A program made the translations under genes and the position numbers. Below are positions 46,632 through 54,757 of a stretch of 64,000 nucleotides of DNA, piece by piece (the stretch's first letter is position 1; every line of letters starts with the position of its first letter). Source of the stretch: Rhodoferax fermentans. Its GTDB lineage: Bacteria > Pseudomonadota > Gammaproteobacteria > Burkholderiales > Burkholderiaceae_C. Location: positions 930,001 to 994,000 of the forward strand of contig NZ_MTJN01000002.1 of assembly GCF_002017865.1 (NCBI RefSeq), given 5' to 3'. The notes under the pieces were generated by a model. That model searched no databases, was not told the origin of the DNA, and saw only the letters and a list, made by a program, of their open reading frames with translations.

Positions 46632-46877
46632 ATGCCCTCTTCTTATCCCCCACACAGCCCTGACACCCCGCCCGCGCCAGGTCAAAACCACGACCATGGC
46701 GCCGGTCATAGCCACACCCATCCGGCAACGCAAGGCCACTTGAGCACGTCAAGTCCCGACCTGCGCAGCAGTGTGCTGGGCTGGCCAGCCTGGCAGCGGT
46801 TGTTGCTTGTGTTGCCGGTGTTGCTGCTGCTGTGGCTGGCCGTGCTCTGGGCCAGCGCCGAGGTGCAGCCATGGTGA
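46632..46877 (+). CDS. Small His-rich membrane protein heading the znu operon
   Basis: 81-aa protein. The first 35 residues carry a histidine cluster (QNHDHGAGHSHTHPATQGH). A tryptophan-rich helix follows (WQRLLLVLPVLLLLWLAVLW, residues 53-75) with a short tail. The gene overlaps the znuC start by seven bases, implying coupling. I do not recognise a named family. A periplasmic or cytoplasmic zinc-binding helper of the importer is plausible. No clear Shine-Dalgarno is seen, so the start at 46632 is chosen from the reading frame. Confidence 0.65.
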   Translation: MPSSYPPHSPDTPPAPGQNHDHGAGHSHTHPATQGHLSTSSPDLRSSVLGWPAWQRLLLVLPVLLLLWLAVLWASAEVQPW

Positions 46878-47629
46878 CGGTCGAGAACCTGACGGTGAGT
46901 TACCGCCAGCACCCGGCCCTGCACCACATCAGCGGCCGTTTTGTGGACGGGTCGCTGACGGCGGTGATTGGCCCCAATGGCTCGGGCAAAAGCACCCTGC
47001 TCAAAAGCATCATGGGCCTGCTGCGCCCGGCGGGTGGGCGGGTGCAGGTGAACACCCCACGCGCACGCATTGCCTACATGCCCCAGCTCACCGAGATCGA
47101 CCGCACGTTTCCGATGTCGGTGCAGGACTGTGTACAGCTGGGCTGCTGGGCTGCCAGCGGCGCCTGGGGCGGGGTCACCCCGGCGCTGCGGCAACGCGTG
47201 GCCAATGCCATCACCGAGGTCGGTTTGACCGGTTTTGAGCAGCGCAGTGTGGGCTCACTCTCAAGCGGGCAATTGCAACGGGTGTTGTTTGCTCGGCTGA
47301 TGGTGCAGGACGCCGATCTGATCTTGCTCGATGAGCCCTTCAACGCCATGGACAGCCGCACCACCGACGCACTGCTGGCCCTGGTCCACCGCTGGCATAC
47401 CGAGGGCCGCACCGTGGTCGCGGTGTTACACGACGACGAGCAGGTGCGTGCCCACTTTGACCAGACGCTGCTGCTGGCACGTGAGCTGGTGGCCTGGGGC
47501 GACACGCACACCGTGCTGACCGGGCCCAACCTGCAACGCGCCCGCGCCCTGGCCGAGGCCTGGGACGACCACGCCGACATCTGCCACACCGACGAGTTGC
47601 CCTCACTACCAAAGCGGGAGGCTGTATGA
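46871..47629 (+). CDS. znuC: Zinc ABC transporter ATP-binding protein (ZnuC type)
   Basis: 252-aa ATPase of the metal importer. Walker A is IGPNGSGKSTLL, the Q-loop is YMPQLTEIDRTFP, the signature is LSSGQLQRVLFAR and Walker B is LILLDEPFNAMD, followed by VLHDDEQV. The C-terminus ends with a His/Asp-containing tail (HADICHTDE). MVTVENLTVSY at 46871 is the family start. The stop overlaps znuB as ATGA. Confidence 0.92.
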   Translation: MVTVENLTVSYRQHPALHHISGRFVDGSLTAVIGPNGSGKSTLLKSIMGLLRPAGGRVQVNTPRARIAYMPQLTEIDRTFPMSVQDCVQLGCWAASGAWGGVTPALRQRVANAITEVGLTGFEQRSVGSLSSGQLQRVLFARLMVQDADLILLDEPFNAMDSRTTDALLALVHRWHTEGRTVVAVLHDDEQVRAHFDQTLLLARELVAWGDTHTVLTGPNLQRARALAEAWDDHADICHTDELPSLPKREAV

Positions 47630-48507
47630 CGATGGCCCCCTGGTTGTGGGACAGCCTGATTGGCCCGTTTGCCGAATTTGCCTTCATGCGCCGTGCGCTG
47701 GTGGCTACGCTGGCGCTCTCACTCAGCGCCGCGCCACTCGGAGTGTTTCTGACATTACGGCGCATGAGCCTGCTCGGAGACGCGCTGAGCCATGCGGTGC
47801 TGCCCGGTGTGGCGGTGGGGTTTTTGCTGTTTGGCCTGTCCCTGCCAGCCATGGCACTCGGTGGGGTGGTCGCTGGGCTGCTGGTGGCCGGCATTGCCGG
47901 TCTGGTCAGCCGCGCCACCAGCCTCAAAGAAGATGCCAGTCTGGCTGCGCTGTACCTGGTGGCGCTGGCGATTGGCGTGGCACTGATCTCGCGCCAAGGC
48001 AGCCAACTGGACCTGTTGCATATCCTGTTTGGCAGCGCACTCGGTGTCGATGCACCCGGGCTGCTGCTGGTGGCCGGTGTCGCCAGCCTGAGCCTGCTGC
48101 TGCTGGCCGCCGGTTACCGTGGCCTGGTGCTGGAGACCTTTGACCCGGTGTACCTGAGCGCCGCTGGCGGCAGGGGCTGGGTCTGGCAACAGGGCTTTCT
48201 GATGCTGGTGGTGCTCAACTTGGTGGCTGGCTTTCAGACCCTTGGCACACTGATGGCGGTGGGCCTGATGATGTTGCCCGCCGTCTCGGCCCGCCTCTGG
48301 CATGAACACCTGAGCGCCCAGCTGGTCAACGCCAGTGTGCAGGCCATGCTGGCCAGCCTGGCCGGGTTGCTGCTGTCTTACCACCTGGACACCCCCAGTG
48401 GCCCCACCATCATTGGTTGTGCCGGGGTGTTGTATGCCTTGTCATTGCTGTTGTCGCCGGGCGGCTGGCTGCCCAAATTGCTCAAGCGCCCACACCGGGT
48501 GGCGTGA
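47626..48507 (+). CDS. znuB: Zinc ABC transporter permease (ZnuB type)
   Basis: 293-aa inner-membrane permease with eight to nine hydrophobic helices. Family landmarks are RMSLLGDALSHAVLPGVAVGFL and LGTLMAVGLMMLPAVSARLW. ATGA overlap with znuC shows operon coupling. Confidence 0.93.
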   Translation: MTMAPWLWDSLIGPFAEFAFMRRALVATLALSLSAAPLGVFLTLRRMSLLGDALSHAVLPGVAVGFLLFGLSLPAMALGGVVAGLLVAGIAGLVSRATSLKEDASLAALYLVALAIGVALISRQGSQLDLLHILFGSALGVDAPGLLLVAGVASLSLLLLAAGYRGLVLETFDPVYLSAAGGRGWVWQQGFLMLVVLNLVAGFQTLGTLMAVGLMMLPAVSARLWHEHLSAQLVNASVQAMLASLAGLLLSYHLDTPSGPTIIGCAGVLYALSLLLSPGGWLPKLLKRPHRVA

Positions 48508-48539
48508 GCCCTGTCTTTACATCCTGAAAGGAATATCCC

Positions 48540-49466
48540 ATGAAACGACTGACCTTGAAATGGTTGGCCTGCGCCGCCCTGAGTGCGCCTTTGCTGCTGC
48601 AAACCAGCCACGCCGCCGAACCAATCCCGGTGGTAGCCAGCTTCAGCATCCTGGCCGACCTGGTGCAGGTGGTGGGTGGTGAACGCGTGAAGGTGCAGGC
48701 CCTGGTCGGGCCCGATGCCGATGCGCATGAGTTCACACCCTCGCCTGCCGATGCCAAGGCGATTCTGGGCGCACGTCTGTTTGTCATCAACGGGCTCAAT
48801 TTCGAGCCCTGGGCGCAAAAATTGGCCAAGTCAGCCGCTTACGCTGGCCCGACTCTGGTGGCCAGCCAAGGTGTCAAACCCCGCAGCATGCCCGCCGAAG
48901 AAGCGCATGGGCATGGGCATGACCATGGCCACTCGGCCACCGACCCGCACGCCTGGCAAGACCCAACCAACGTCAAGCTGTATGTGAAAAATATTGCCAA
49001 ATCGCTCTCCAGCCTTGATCCGCAGGGGGCTGACAGCTACCAGAAAAATAGCGACGCCTACATCAAGGAGCTTGATACGCTGGATAGCTTTGCCAAAGAG
49101 CAGCTGGCCAGTCTGAGCCCGCGTCAACGCCAGGTGATCACCTCACACGATGCTTTTGGTTACTTTGGCGCGCGTTACCAGATCCGTTTCCTGGCGCCCC
49201 AAGGCATCTCGACCGAGGGTGAGCCCAGTGCCAAAGAGGTGGCCAAACTGATCCGCCAGATCAAGCAGGACAAGATCCGCGCGGTGTTTGTGGAAAACAT
49301 GAGCAACCCCAAGCTGCTGGCGCAAATTGCCAAGGACACCGGCGTGACCCTGGGCGCCAAGCTGTATGTGGACGCCCTTTCCAGCCCCAGTGAGCCAGCC
49401 AGCACTTACCTGAAGCTGATGCAGCACAACGTCACCCAGTTGGTGGCGGGCATGAAACTCAACTGA
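48540..49466 (+). CDS. znuA: Zinc-binding periplasmic protein (ZnuA type)
   Basis: 308-aa cluster-A-I binding protein with a signal peptide ending SHAAEP. Metal ligands appear as DADAHEFTPS, the second histidine after the loop in TDPHAWQDP, and TSHDAFGYF. A His-rich loop (AHGHGHDHGHSATDPH) lies near residues 125-140, the mark of zinc (not manganese) members. AAAGGAATATCCC precedes the ATG. Confidence 0.95.
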   Translation: MKRLTLKWLACAALSAPLLLQTSHAAEPIPVVASFSILADLVQVVGGERVKVQALVGPDADAHEFTPSPADAKAILGARLFVINGLNFEPWAQKLAKSAAYAGPTLVASQGVKPRSMPAEEAHGHGHDHGHSATDPHAWQDPTNVKLYVKNIAKSLSSLDPQGADSYQKNSDAYIKELDTLDSFAKEQLASLSPRQRQVITSHDAFGYFGARYQIRFLAPQGISTEGEPSAKEVAKLIRQIKQDKIRAVFVENMSNPKLLAQIAKDTGVTLGAKLYVDALSSPSEPASTYLKLMQHNVTQLVAGMKLN

Positions 49467-49477
49467 GTCTTGACACA

Positions 49478-49494
49478 CGCGGGCAGCGCCCGCG
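49478..49494. other. Short GC hairpin after znuA
   Basis: CGCGGGC and GCCCGCG pair perfectly around AGC, 11 bases after the znuA stop. No T-run follows, so termination by this element alone is uncertain. Confidence 0.35.
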
Positions 49495-49578
49495 ATGCTG
49501 GGCCTGAAGCATCCGGCCAGCTGCAATCGGTGCAGGGCGCCGGGTGCAGACCGCTTTGATATTCATTTTGTAGCGTCA

Positions 49579-49599
49579 AGCGCTTGTTCAACAAGCGCT
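49579..49599. repeat. Palindromic repeat, AGCGCTTG-arm form, before the COG0523 remnant
   Basis: Ten-base perfect arms, AGCGCTTGTT and AACAAGCGCT, meet around one C. The flanking TAGCGTC and TGGGGCTTC resemble degenerated family flanks. It lies in the gap between znuA and the truncated GTPase. Confidence 0.7.
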
Positions 49600-49633
49600 G
49601 GGGCTTCTTTTTGTCAAAAATTTGGAGGTCCCT

Positions 49634-49825
49634 ATGCAACATTCCCTTGTGCCTGTCACGGTGCTGTCGGGTTTTCTGGGCGCGGGCAACACCACCTTGC
49701 TCAACCACATGCTGGCCAACCGGCAGGGGCTGCGGGTGGCGGTCATGGTCAATGACATGAGCGAGGTCAACATCGACGCCTCGCTGGTGAACAAGACGAC
49801 CCGCTTCCATCATGGGAACGCATGA
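49634..49825 (+). pseudogene. Truncated COG0523 (CobW-like zinc chaperone) GTPase remnant
   Basis: 63-aa frame. The first 48 residues match the N-terminus of COG0523 GTPases ([11 protein letters not shown], then [20 protein letters not shown] and [11 protein letters not shown]). The rest of the GTPase is absent, including the CxCC metal motif, and the frame ends in an unrelated tail. The P-loop reads GAGNTT where the family has GAGKTT, so even the surviving part could not bind nucleotide. A good ribosome-binding site (GGAGG) is still present. The gene probably belonged to the zinc regulon. Confidence 0.8.
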
Positions 49826-49886
49826 AAACCCCGCCTGAGCCAGCTCCCGCCCTTGGCTCCACGGTTGTAACTTCTCAAATACTTGT

Positions 49887-51449
49887 ATGAAACCTATCGT
49901 CTCTGCCAGCACAAACTTCTTGCTTCGCCGCGCCCTGCTCCTGGGCTTGGTCGCCGCTGTCCCTGCGGCCGTGGCCCAAAGCGGCCCCTCGGCCAACGCC
50001 CGCGTCCTCAAGGTGGCTGCACCTTGGGAAATCGGCAGCCTGGACCCGTCCAAGACCGGCTACATCTTCACCCGCCTGGAAATCACCGAAACCCTGGTGG
50101 ATGTGGATGCCACTGGCCAACTCAGCCCCGGCCTGGCCGCACGCTGGAGCGTCTCGCCCGACCAGAAAACCTGGCGCTTTGCTGTGCGGCCCGGCGCCCT
50201 GTTCCATGACGGCTCGGCCGTAACCCCCGAGGCCGTGGTGCGCAGCCTGGAGCGGGCACTGGCCCAACCCGGCATCCTCAAGAACACCCCCATCCAACGC
50301 ATCGCGGCGGTCAACGGTGAGGTACAGATCGCGCTCAAACAAGCCTTTACCGCGCTGCCGGCCTACCTGGCCCACAACAGCACCCAGATCCTCGCGCCCG
50401 CCGCCTTTGCGGCAGACGGCACAGTGCAGGCGGTGCTTGGCTCAGGCCCCTACAAAATCGTGCGTATCAATGCACCCCAAAAACTGGAGACAGTTGCCTT
50501 TGAGGGCTGGCGCGGCAAACGCCCGGCGGTCGAGCGGGTGGAGTACCTCTCCAGCAGTCGCGGCGAAACCCGGGGCATGCTGGCCGAAAGTGGTCAGGCC
50601 GACCTGGTCTTCACCCACGATGCGGTGGCCATCGAGCGGCTCAAACGCAACCCACGGCTGCAGTTCCACACCCTGCCGATTCCGCGCACGCTGTACCTCA
50701 AGGTCAATGCCGCACACCCGCTGCTCAAGGACGTGAAAGTGCGCCAGGCCATCAGTCTGGCGATCGACCGCCCGGGCATCGCCAAGGCCATTCTGCGCGA
50801 ACCCAAGGCCGCAGCCACCCAGCTGTTCACGCCCGGTATGGCCGAATGGCATGTGCCGGGCTTGCAGCCGCTGACCCGCGACCTTGGCAAGGCCCGCCAG
50901 CTCCTGCAAGAGATTGGCTGGCAGGCGGGGCCGGATGGTCTGCTGCGCAAGGACGGCCGCCCCTTCAAGCTCACACTGCACACCTTCTCTGACCGGCCCG
51001 AGCAGCCGCCCATGGCTACCGCCATCCAGGCCCAGCTGCGCGAGGTCGGTATGGACGTGGCGGTGGCCATCGTCAACGCCAGTGACATCCCCGCCGGTCA
51101 CCAGGACGGCTCGCTGGAGCTGGCGCTGGTGGCGCGCAACTACGCGCTGGTGCCCGACCCGATTGGCACCCTGTTGCAGGACTTGGGTCCCAAGGGCGGC
51201 GACTGGGGTGCCATGGGCTGGCAAAGTGCCCAGGTCACCAGCACACTGGAGAGCCTGAGCAGCGCCAATGATCCGGCGCGCCGCTCGCGCCTGCGCGGAG
51301 CGCTCGCCACCGTGTTGCAGGCCGAACTGCCGATCATCCCGGTGGCCTGGTACCAGCACACGGCCACCAACAGCCAACGGATCGGCAATGTCAGCATCGA
51401 CCCGCTGGAGCGCAGCTACCGCATCAGCCAGTTCACCTGGGCGAAATGA
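49887..51449 (+). CDS. ABC transporter substrate-binding protein, peptide/nickel family
   Basis: 520-aa SBP_bac_5-family periplasmic protein. It has a signal peptide (hydrophobic RRALLLGLVAAVPAAVAQS). Family parts are GSLDPSKTGYIFTRLEITETLV, FHDGSAVTPEAVVRSLERAL and VRQAISLAIDRPGIAKAI. The ligand could be a peptide, nickel or a metal-metallophore complex. Adjacency to zinc genes makes the metal option worth noting. Its stop overlaps the next gene as ATGA. Confidence 0.88.
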   Translation: MKPIVSASTNFLLRRALLLGLVAAVPAAVAQSGPSANARVLKVAAPWEIGSLDPSKTGYIFTRLEITETLVDVDATGQLSPGLAARWSVSPDQKTWRFAVRPGALFHDGSAVTPEAVVRSLERALAQPGILKNTPIQRIAAVNGEVQIALKQAFTALPAYLAHNSTQILAPAAFAADGTVQAVLGSGPYKIVRINAPQKLETVAFEGWRGKRPAVERVEYLSSSRGETRGMLAESGQADLVFTHDAVAIERLKRNPRLQFHTLPIPRTLYLKVNAAHPLLKDVKVRQAISLAIDRPGIAKAILREPKAAATQLFTPGMAEWHVPGLQPLTRDLGKARQLLQEIGWQAGPDGLLRKDGRPFKLTLHTFSDRPEQPPMATAIQAQLREVGMDVAVAIVNASDIPAGHQDGSLELALVARNYALVPDPIGTLLQDLGPKGGDWGAMGWQSAQVTSTLESLSSANDPARRSRLRGALATVLQAELPIIPVAWYQHTATNSQRIGNVSIDPLERSYRISQFTWAK

Positions 51450-52423
51450 GCATGGGCTGGACATGGGTAGCCCATCAGAGTGCACGTTTGCTGGGCCAGG
51501 GTGCCCTGGTGGCTGGCGCCGTGGGGGCGCTGAGTTTTGTCATGACGCGGGCCCTGCCCGGTGATGCGGCCTACCGCATTGCCGCAGGTCGTTATGGGTA
51601 CGACCTGGTCGACACAGCGGCGGCCGATGCAGTGCGCAGCGAACTGGGCCTGGACCAGCCCGCCTGGCAGCAACTGCTGCACTGGCTGGGCGACCTGCTG
51701 CAACTGCGGCTGGGTGAATCGATGGTGTCGGGCGACCCGGTGGTCGATGAAATCACCCACCAGCTCGGACACACACTGCAGCTCTCTGTGGCCGCGTGGC
51801 TGTTGGCCATCACCCTGGGCTTGCTCTTGGGCAGCTGGGTGGCTTTACGTGGCGGCCACTGGAGTGCCCGCTGGATCCAGCCAGTGTGCACGTTGCTGCG
51901 GGCCAGCCCGGCCTTTGTGCTGGGCGTGGTGCTGATGCTGGGCCTGGGTGTGCATCTGGACTGGCTGCCGGTGGCAGGCCATGGCGAGGCCATCAACCTG
52001 GTGTTGCCCGCTCTGGCCCTGGCTCTGACCCTGCTGCCCGGCATGACCCAGGTGGTGAGTCAGCGGCTGCAGCAGGTGCTGGCCTCTGACGCTTTTGAGT
52101 TCGCGCTGACCAAGGGTTTGCCACTGCGCGCTGCCCTGTGGCGCCACGCCCTGGCGCCGCTGGCGCTGGGCACCCTGGCCTATGCGGGCATGCAACTGGT
52201 GCTGCTGGTCGAAGGTGTGGTGGTGGTGGAAAGCCTGGTGGCCTGGCCCGGCATTGGCCATGCGCTGGTGCATGCTGTCCTCTCGCGCGATGTGCCCATG
52301 ATCCAGGGCACGGCGCTGGCCATGGGTCTGCTGTTTGTGCTGCTCAATGGGCTCATGGATGCCGCCGTGCAATGGCTGGACCCGCGTCTGCGCGAGCCCG
52401 CTGGCAGAAGGAGTGCAACATGA
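51446..52423 (+). CDS. ABC transporter permease (DppB/NikB type)
   Basis: 325-aa permease with six helices. The N-terminal signature includes FVMTRALPGDAAYRIA, and the inner-membrane loop shows TKGLPLRAALWRHALAPLAL (EAA-like). It is coupled by ATGA to both neighbours. Confidence 0.9.
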   Translation: MSMGWTWVAHQSARLLGQGALVAGAVGALSFVMTRALPGDAAYRIAAGRYGYDLVDTAAADAVRSELGLDQPAWQQLLHWLGDLLQLRLGESMVSGDPVVDEITHQLGHTLQLSVAAWLLAITLGLLLGSWVALRGGHWSARWIQPVCTLLRASPAFVLGVVLMLGLGVHLDWLPVAGHGEAINLVLPALALALTLLPGMTQVVSQRLQQVLASDAFEFALTKGLPLRAALWRHALAPLALGTLAYAGMQLVLLVEGVVVVESLVAWPGIGHALVHAVLSRDVPMIQGTALAMGLLFVLLNGLMDAAVQWLDPRLREPAGRRSAT

Positions 52424-53241
52424 GCGCCGCGTCACCCTCTGCCATCGTGACGTCGCCTGCACCGCTGGGACGCTGGGGCGTTTGGGTCCTGCTGGCGGTG
52501 TTGCTGCTGGGCCTGCTGAGCACCTGGCTGGGGCCAGACCCCGCCATCCAGAACCTGGACCAGAGCCTGGCCGCCCCCAGCACCAGCCATTGGCTGGGCA
52601 CCGACCACTTGGGCCGCGACCTGCTGGCCCGCCTGGGCGAGGCGGTGCGTGTGTCGTTCTGGCTGGCGCTGGGCTCAGCCCTGCTGGCTGTGGGGCTGGG
52701 CACCGTGCTGGGGCTGTGCGCCGCCTGGCAGCGCGGGCTGACCGAGCGCCTGCTGTGTCTGTGTGCCGATGGTGTGGCGGCCATCCCTGGCTTGCTCTGG
52801 GTGCTGCTGGTGGCCGCGCTGGCACCGGGGCAAAAATGGGCGCTCTACAGCGGGCTGGTGCTCACCGCCTGGGTGGAGTTCTTCCGCCTGGTGCGCAGCC
52901 GCGCCAGCATGACCCTGGCGGGTGATGCGGTGCAGGCCGGGCGCCTGCTGGGTTTTGGTGCGCCTTACCTGTTGCGCTGGCATGTGCTGCCGCCCCTGCA
53001 GTCCGATCTGCTGCGCCTGTGGAGCTACGCCGTGGCCAACGCGGTGCTGGCGGTCGCGGCCCTGGGTTTTGTGGGGGTGGGCCTGCGCCCGCCCACGGCC
53101 GAACTGGGTCTGATGATGACCGAGGCCCTACCCTACTACGACGAAGCCCCGTGGCTGCTGGCCGGCCCGGTGCTCTTGCTGGTACTGACGGTGGCCGCCC
53201 TGCAATCGGCCACGCGGCCGCATGAAAGAGAGAGCGCATGA
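52420..53241 (+). CDS. ABC transporter permease (DppC/NikC type)
   Basis: 273-aa permease. The conserved HWLGTDHLGRDLLARLGEAVRVSFW near residue 50 is the DppC/NikC hallmark, and the EAA-like loop is GRLLGFGAPYLLRWHVLPPL. The start ATG at 52420 overlaps the previous stop as ATGA. A frame open far upstream is not used. Confidence 0.9.
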   Translation: MSAASPSAIVTSPAPLGRWGVWVLLAVLLLGLLSTWLGPDPAIQNLDQSLAAPSTSHWLGTDHLGRDLLARLGEAVRVSFWLALGSALLAVGLGTVLGLCAAWQRGLTERLLCLCADGVAAIPGLLWVLLVAALAPGQKWALYSGLVLTAWVEFFRLVRSRASMTLAGDAVQAGRLLGFGAPYLLRWHVLPPLQSDLLRLWSYAVANAVLAVAALGFVGVGLRPPTAELGLMMTEALPYYDEAPWLLAGPVLLLVLTVAALQSATRPHERESA

Positions 53242-54710
53242 ACGCCCCCCTGTTGCAGGTCAAGGACCTGCGTATCCACCTCCAGCCCAATGCACAGCAG
53301 CCGAAAGGGCGTACCCTGCTGGAAGCCTGCAGTTTTGCCCTGAACGCTGGTGAGCGCCTCACCATGGTGGGGGAATCAGGTGCGGGCAAGTCGCTGCTGG
53401 CCCAGGCCATCATGGGCACCTTGCCTGCGGCCTTGCGGGCCAGTGGCGCCATCTCGATCGGTGGTGTGGCGACCAACGGCGAGCGCGCCCTGACCCAAGC
53501 GCTGTGGGGTCGGCGCATGATGATGCTGCCGCAGGAGCCCTGGTCGGCACTGAACCCGCTGATGCGCATGCACAGCCAGGTGGCCGAGGCCGCCCATTTT
53601 GCGCGCGGCCTGGACTGGCCCACGGCCAGACAACAAGCCAGCACCCGCTTGCAGGCTGTGGGCGTGGGACATGCCGCACAACAATGGCTGCACCAGATTT
53701 CAGGTGGCATGGCCCAACGTGTGGGTGTGGCCTGCGCCGCCGTGGCACAGGCCAGCCTGTTGATCGCCGATGAGCCCACCAAAGGCCTGGACCCGCAGGC
53801 CTGCGCGCAAGTGGCACAGCTGTTGATGGCGGCCCAGACCCAGGGGCAGGCCCTGCTCACCATCACCCACGACCTGGACCTGGCCGCCCAGCTGGGTGGC
53901 CAGATCGTTGTCATGCGCCAAGGCCAGATCGTGGAACAGGGCCCGGTCCAGCAGGTGCTGCAGCAGCCGCAACATGCCTACACCCAGGCCCTGATCGCTG
54001 CCCAACCCAAACACTGGGCCAACTATCCCTTTGCCGCAACTGGCGAGGCTGAACCGGTGATACAAGCGCATGGCCTGAGCAAGTGCTACGGCGAGCGCCG
54101 CTTGTTTGACGGGCTGGACCTGGCGCTGCAGGCGGGTGAAGTGGTGGCCATCAGCGGCCCCAGCGGTTGTGGCAAAACCACGCTGGGCAATGTGTTGCTG
54201 GGTGTGGTGCAGGCGGATGCCGGACAGGTACAACACCGCACCGGCCTGCCCCGCTGGAAGTTCCAGAAGCTCTACCAGGACCCGCCTGCCGCGTTTTCAG
54301 CTTTTCGCACCCTGGGTCAGGCATTGGCCGATGTGCGCCAGCTGCATGGCCTGTCCGATGCCCAACAAACCCAGTGGATGCAGGCCCTGGGTCTGGATGA
54401 GGGCCTGTTGGCGCGGCGGCCCCACGAGGTCTCGGGTGGGGAGTTGCAACGTTTTGCGCTGCTGCGCCTGATGCTGCTGCAGCCGGCCTTCCTCTTTGCC
54501 GACGAGCCCACCTCGCGCCTGGACCCGATCACCCAGCGCCACACCATGCAGGTGCTGTGTGACTGCGCAGCGCAATCGGGCTGTGCGGTGCTGCTGGTCA
54601 GCCACGATGCCGACCTGGCCCGCAGCAGCAGCCACCGGCATTTGTCGATGGCCGACCTGGGCCGCCAGACGCCACCCCAACATGCCTCTGAAACACTCTG
54701 TTTTCAGTAG
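53238..54710 (+). CDS. ABC transporter ATP-binding protein with two fused ATPase domains (DppD-DppF/NikDE type)
   Basis: 490-aa protein in which the two ATPases of a peptide/nickel importer are fused. The first domain has GESGAGKSLLAQAI, ISGGMAQRVGVACA and LLIADEPTKGLD. The second begins near residue 275 with GPSGCGKTTLGNVL, VSGGELQRFALLR and LFADEPTSRLD. ATGA overlap with the permease completes a four-gene operon. The stop codon TAG (54708-54710) is supplied by the flank of a palindromic repeat. Confidence 0.92.
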   Translation: MNAPLLQVKDLRIHLQPNAQQPKGRTLLEACSFALNAGERLTMVGESGAGKSLLAQAIMGTLPAALRASGAISIGGVATNGERALTQALWGRRMMMLPQEPWSALNPLMRMHSQVAEAAHFARGLDWPTARQQASTRLQAVGVGHAAQQWLHQISGGMAQRVGVACAAVAQASLLIADEPTKGLDPQACAQVAQLLMAAQTQGQALLTITHDLDLAAQLGGQIVVMRQGQIVEQGPVQQVLQQPQHAYTQALIAAQPKHWANYPFAATGEAEPVIQAHGLSKCYGERRLFDGLDLALQAGEVVAISGPSGCGKTTLGNVLLGVVQADAGQVQHRTGLPRWKFQKLYQDPPAAFSAFRTLGQALADVRQLHGLSDAQQTQWMQALGLDEGLLARRPHEVSGGELQRFALLRLMLLQPAFLFADEPTSRLDPITQRHTMQVLCDCAAQSGCAVLLVSHDADLARSSSHRHLSMADLGRQTPPQHASETLCFQ

Positions 54711-54749
54711 CTACTAGCCCTTTCAAAATAAGGGCTAGAGGCCAAAAAG
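54707..54749 (+). repeat. Palindromic repeat with complete flanks, after the ABC operon
   Basis: GTAGCTACTAGCCCTTT, a short loop, AATAAGGGCTAGAGGCC and an A-rich end. This is the copy closest to the family consensus in the plus orientation, and it contains the stop of the preceding gene. Confidence 0.85.
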
Positions 54750-54757
54750 ACTGAAAC

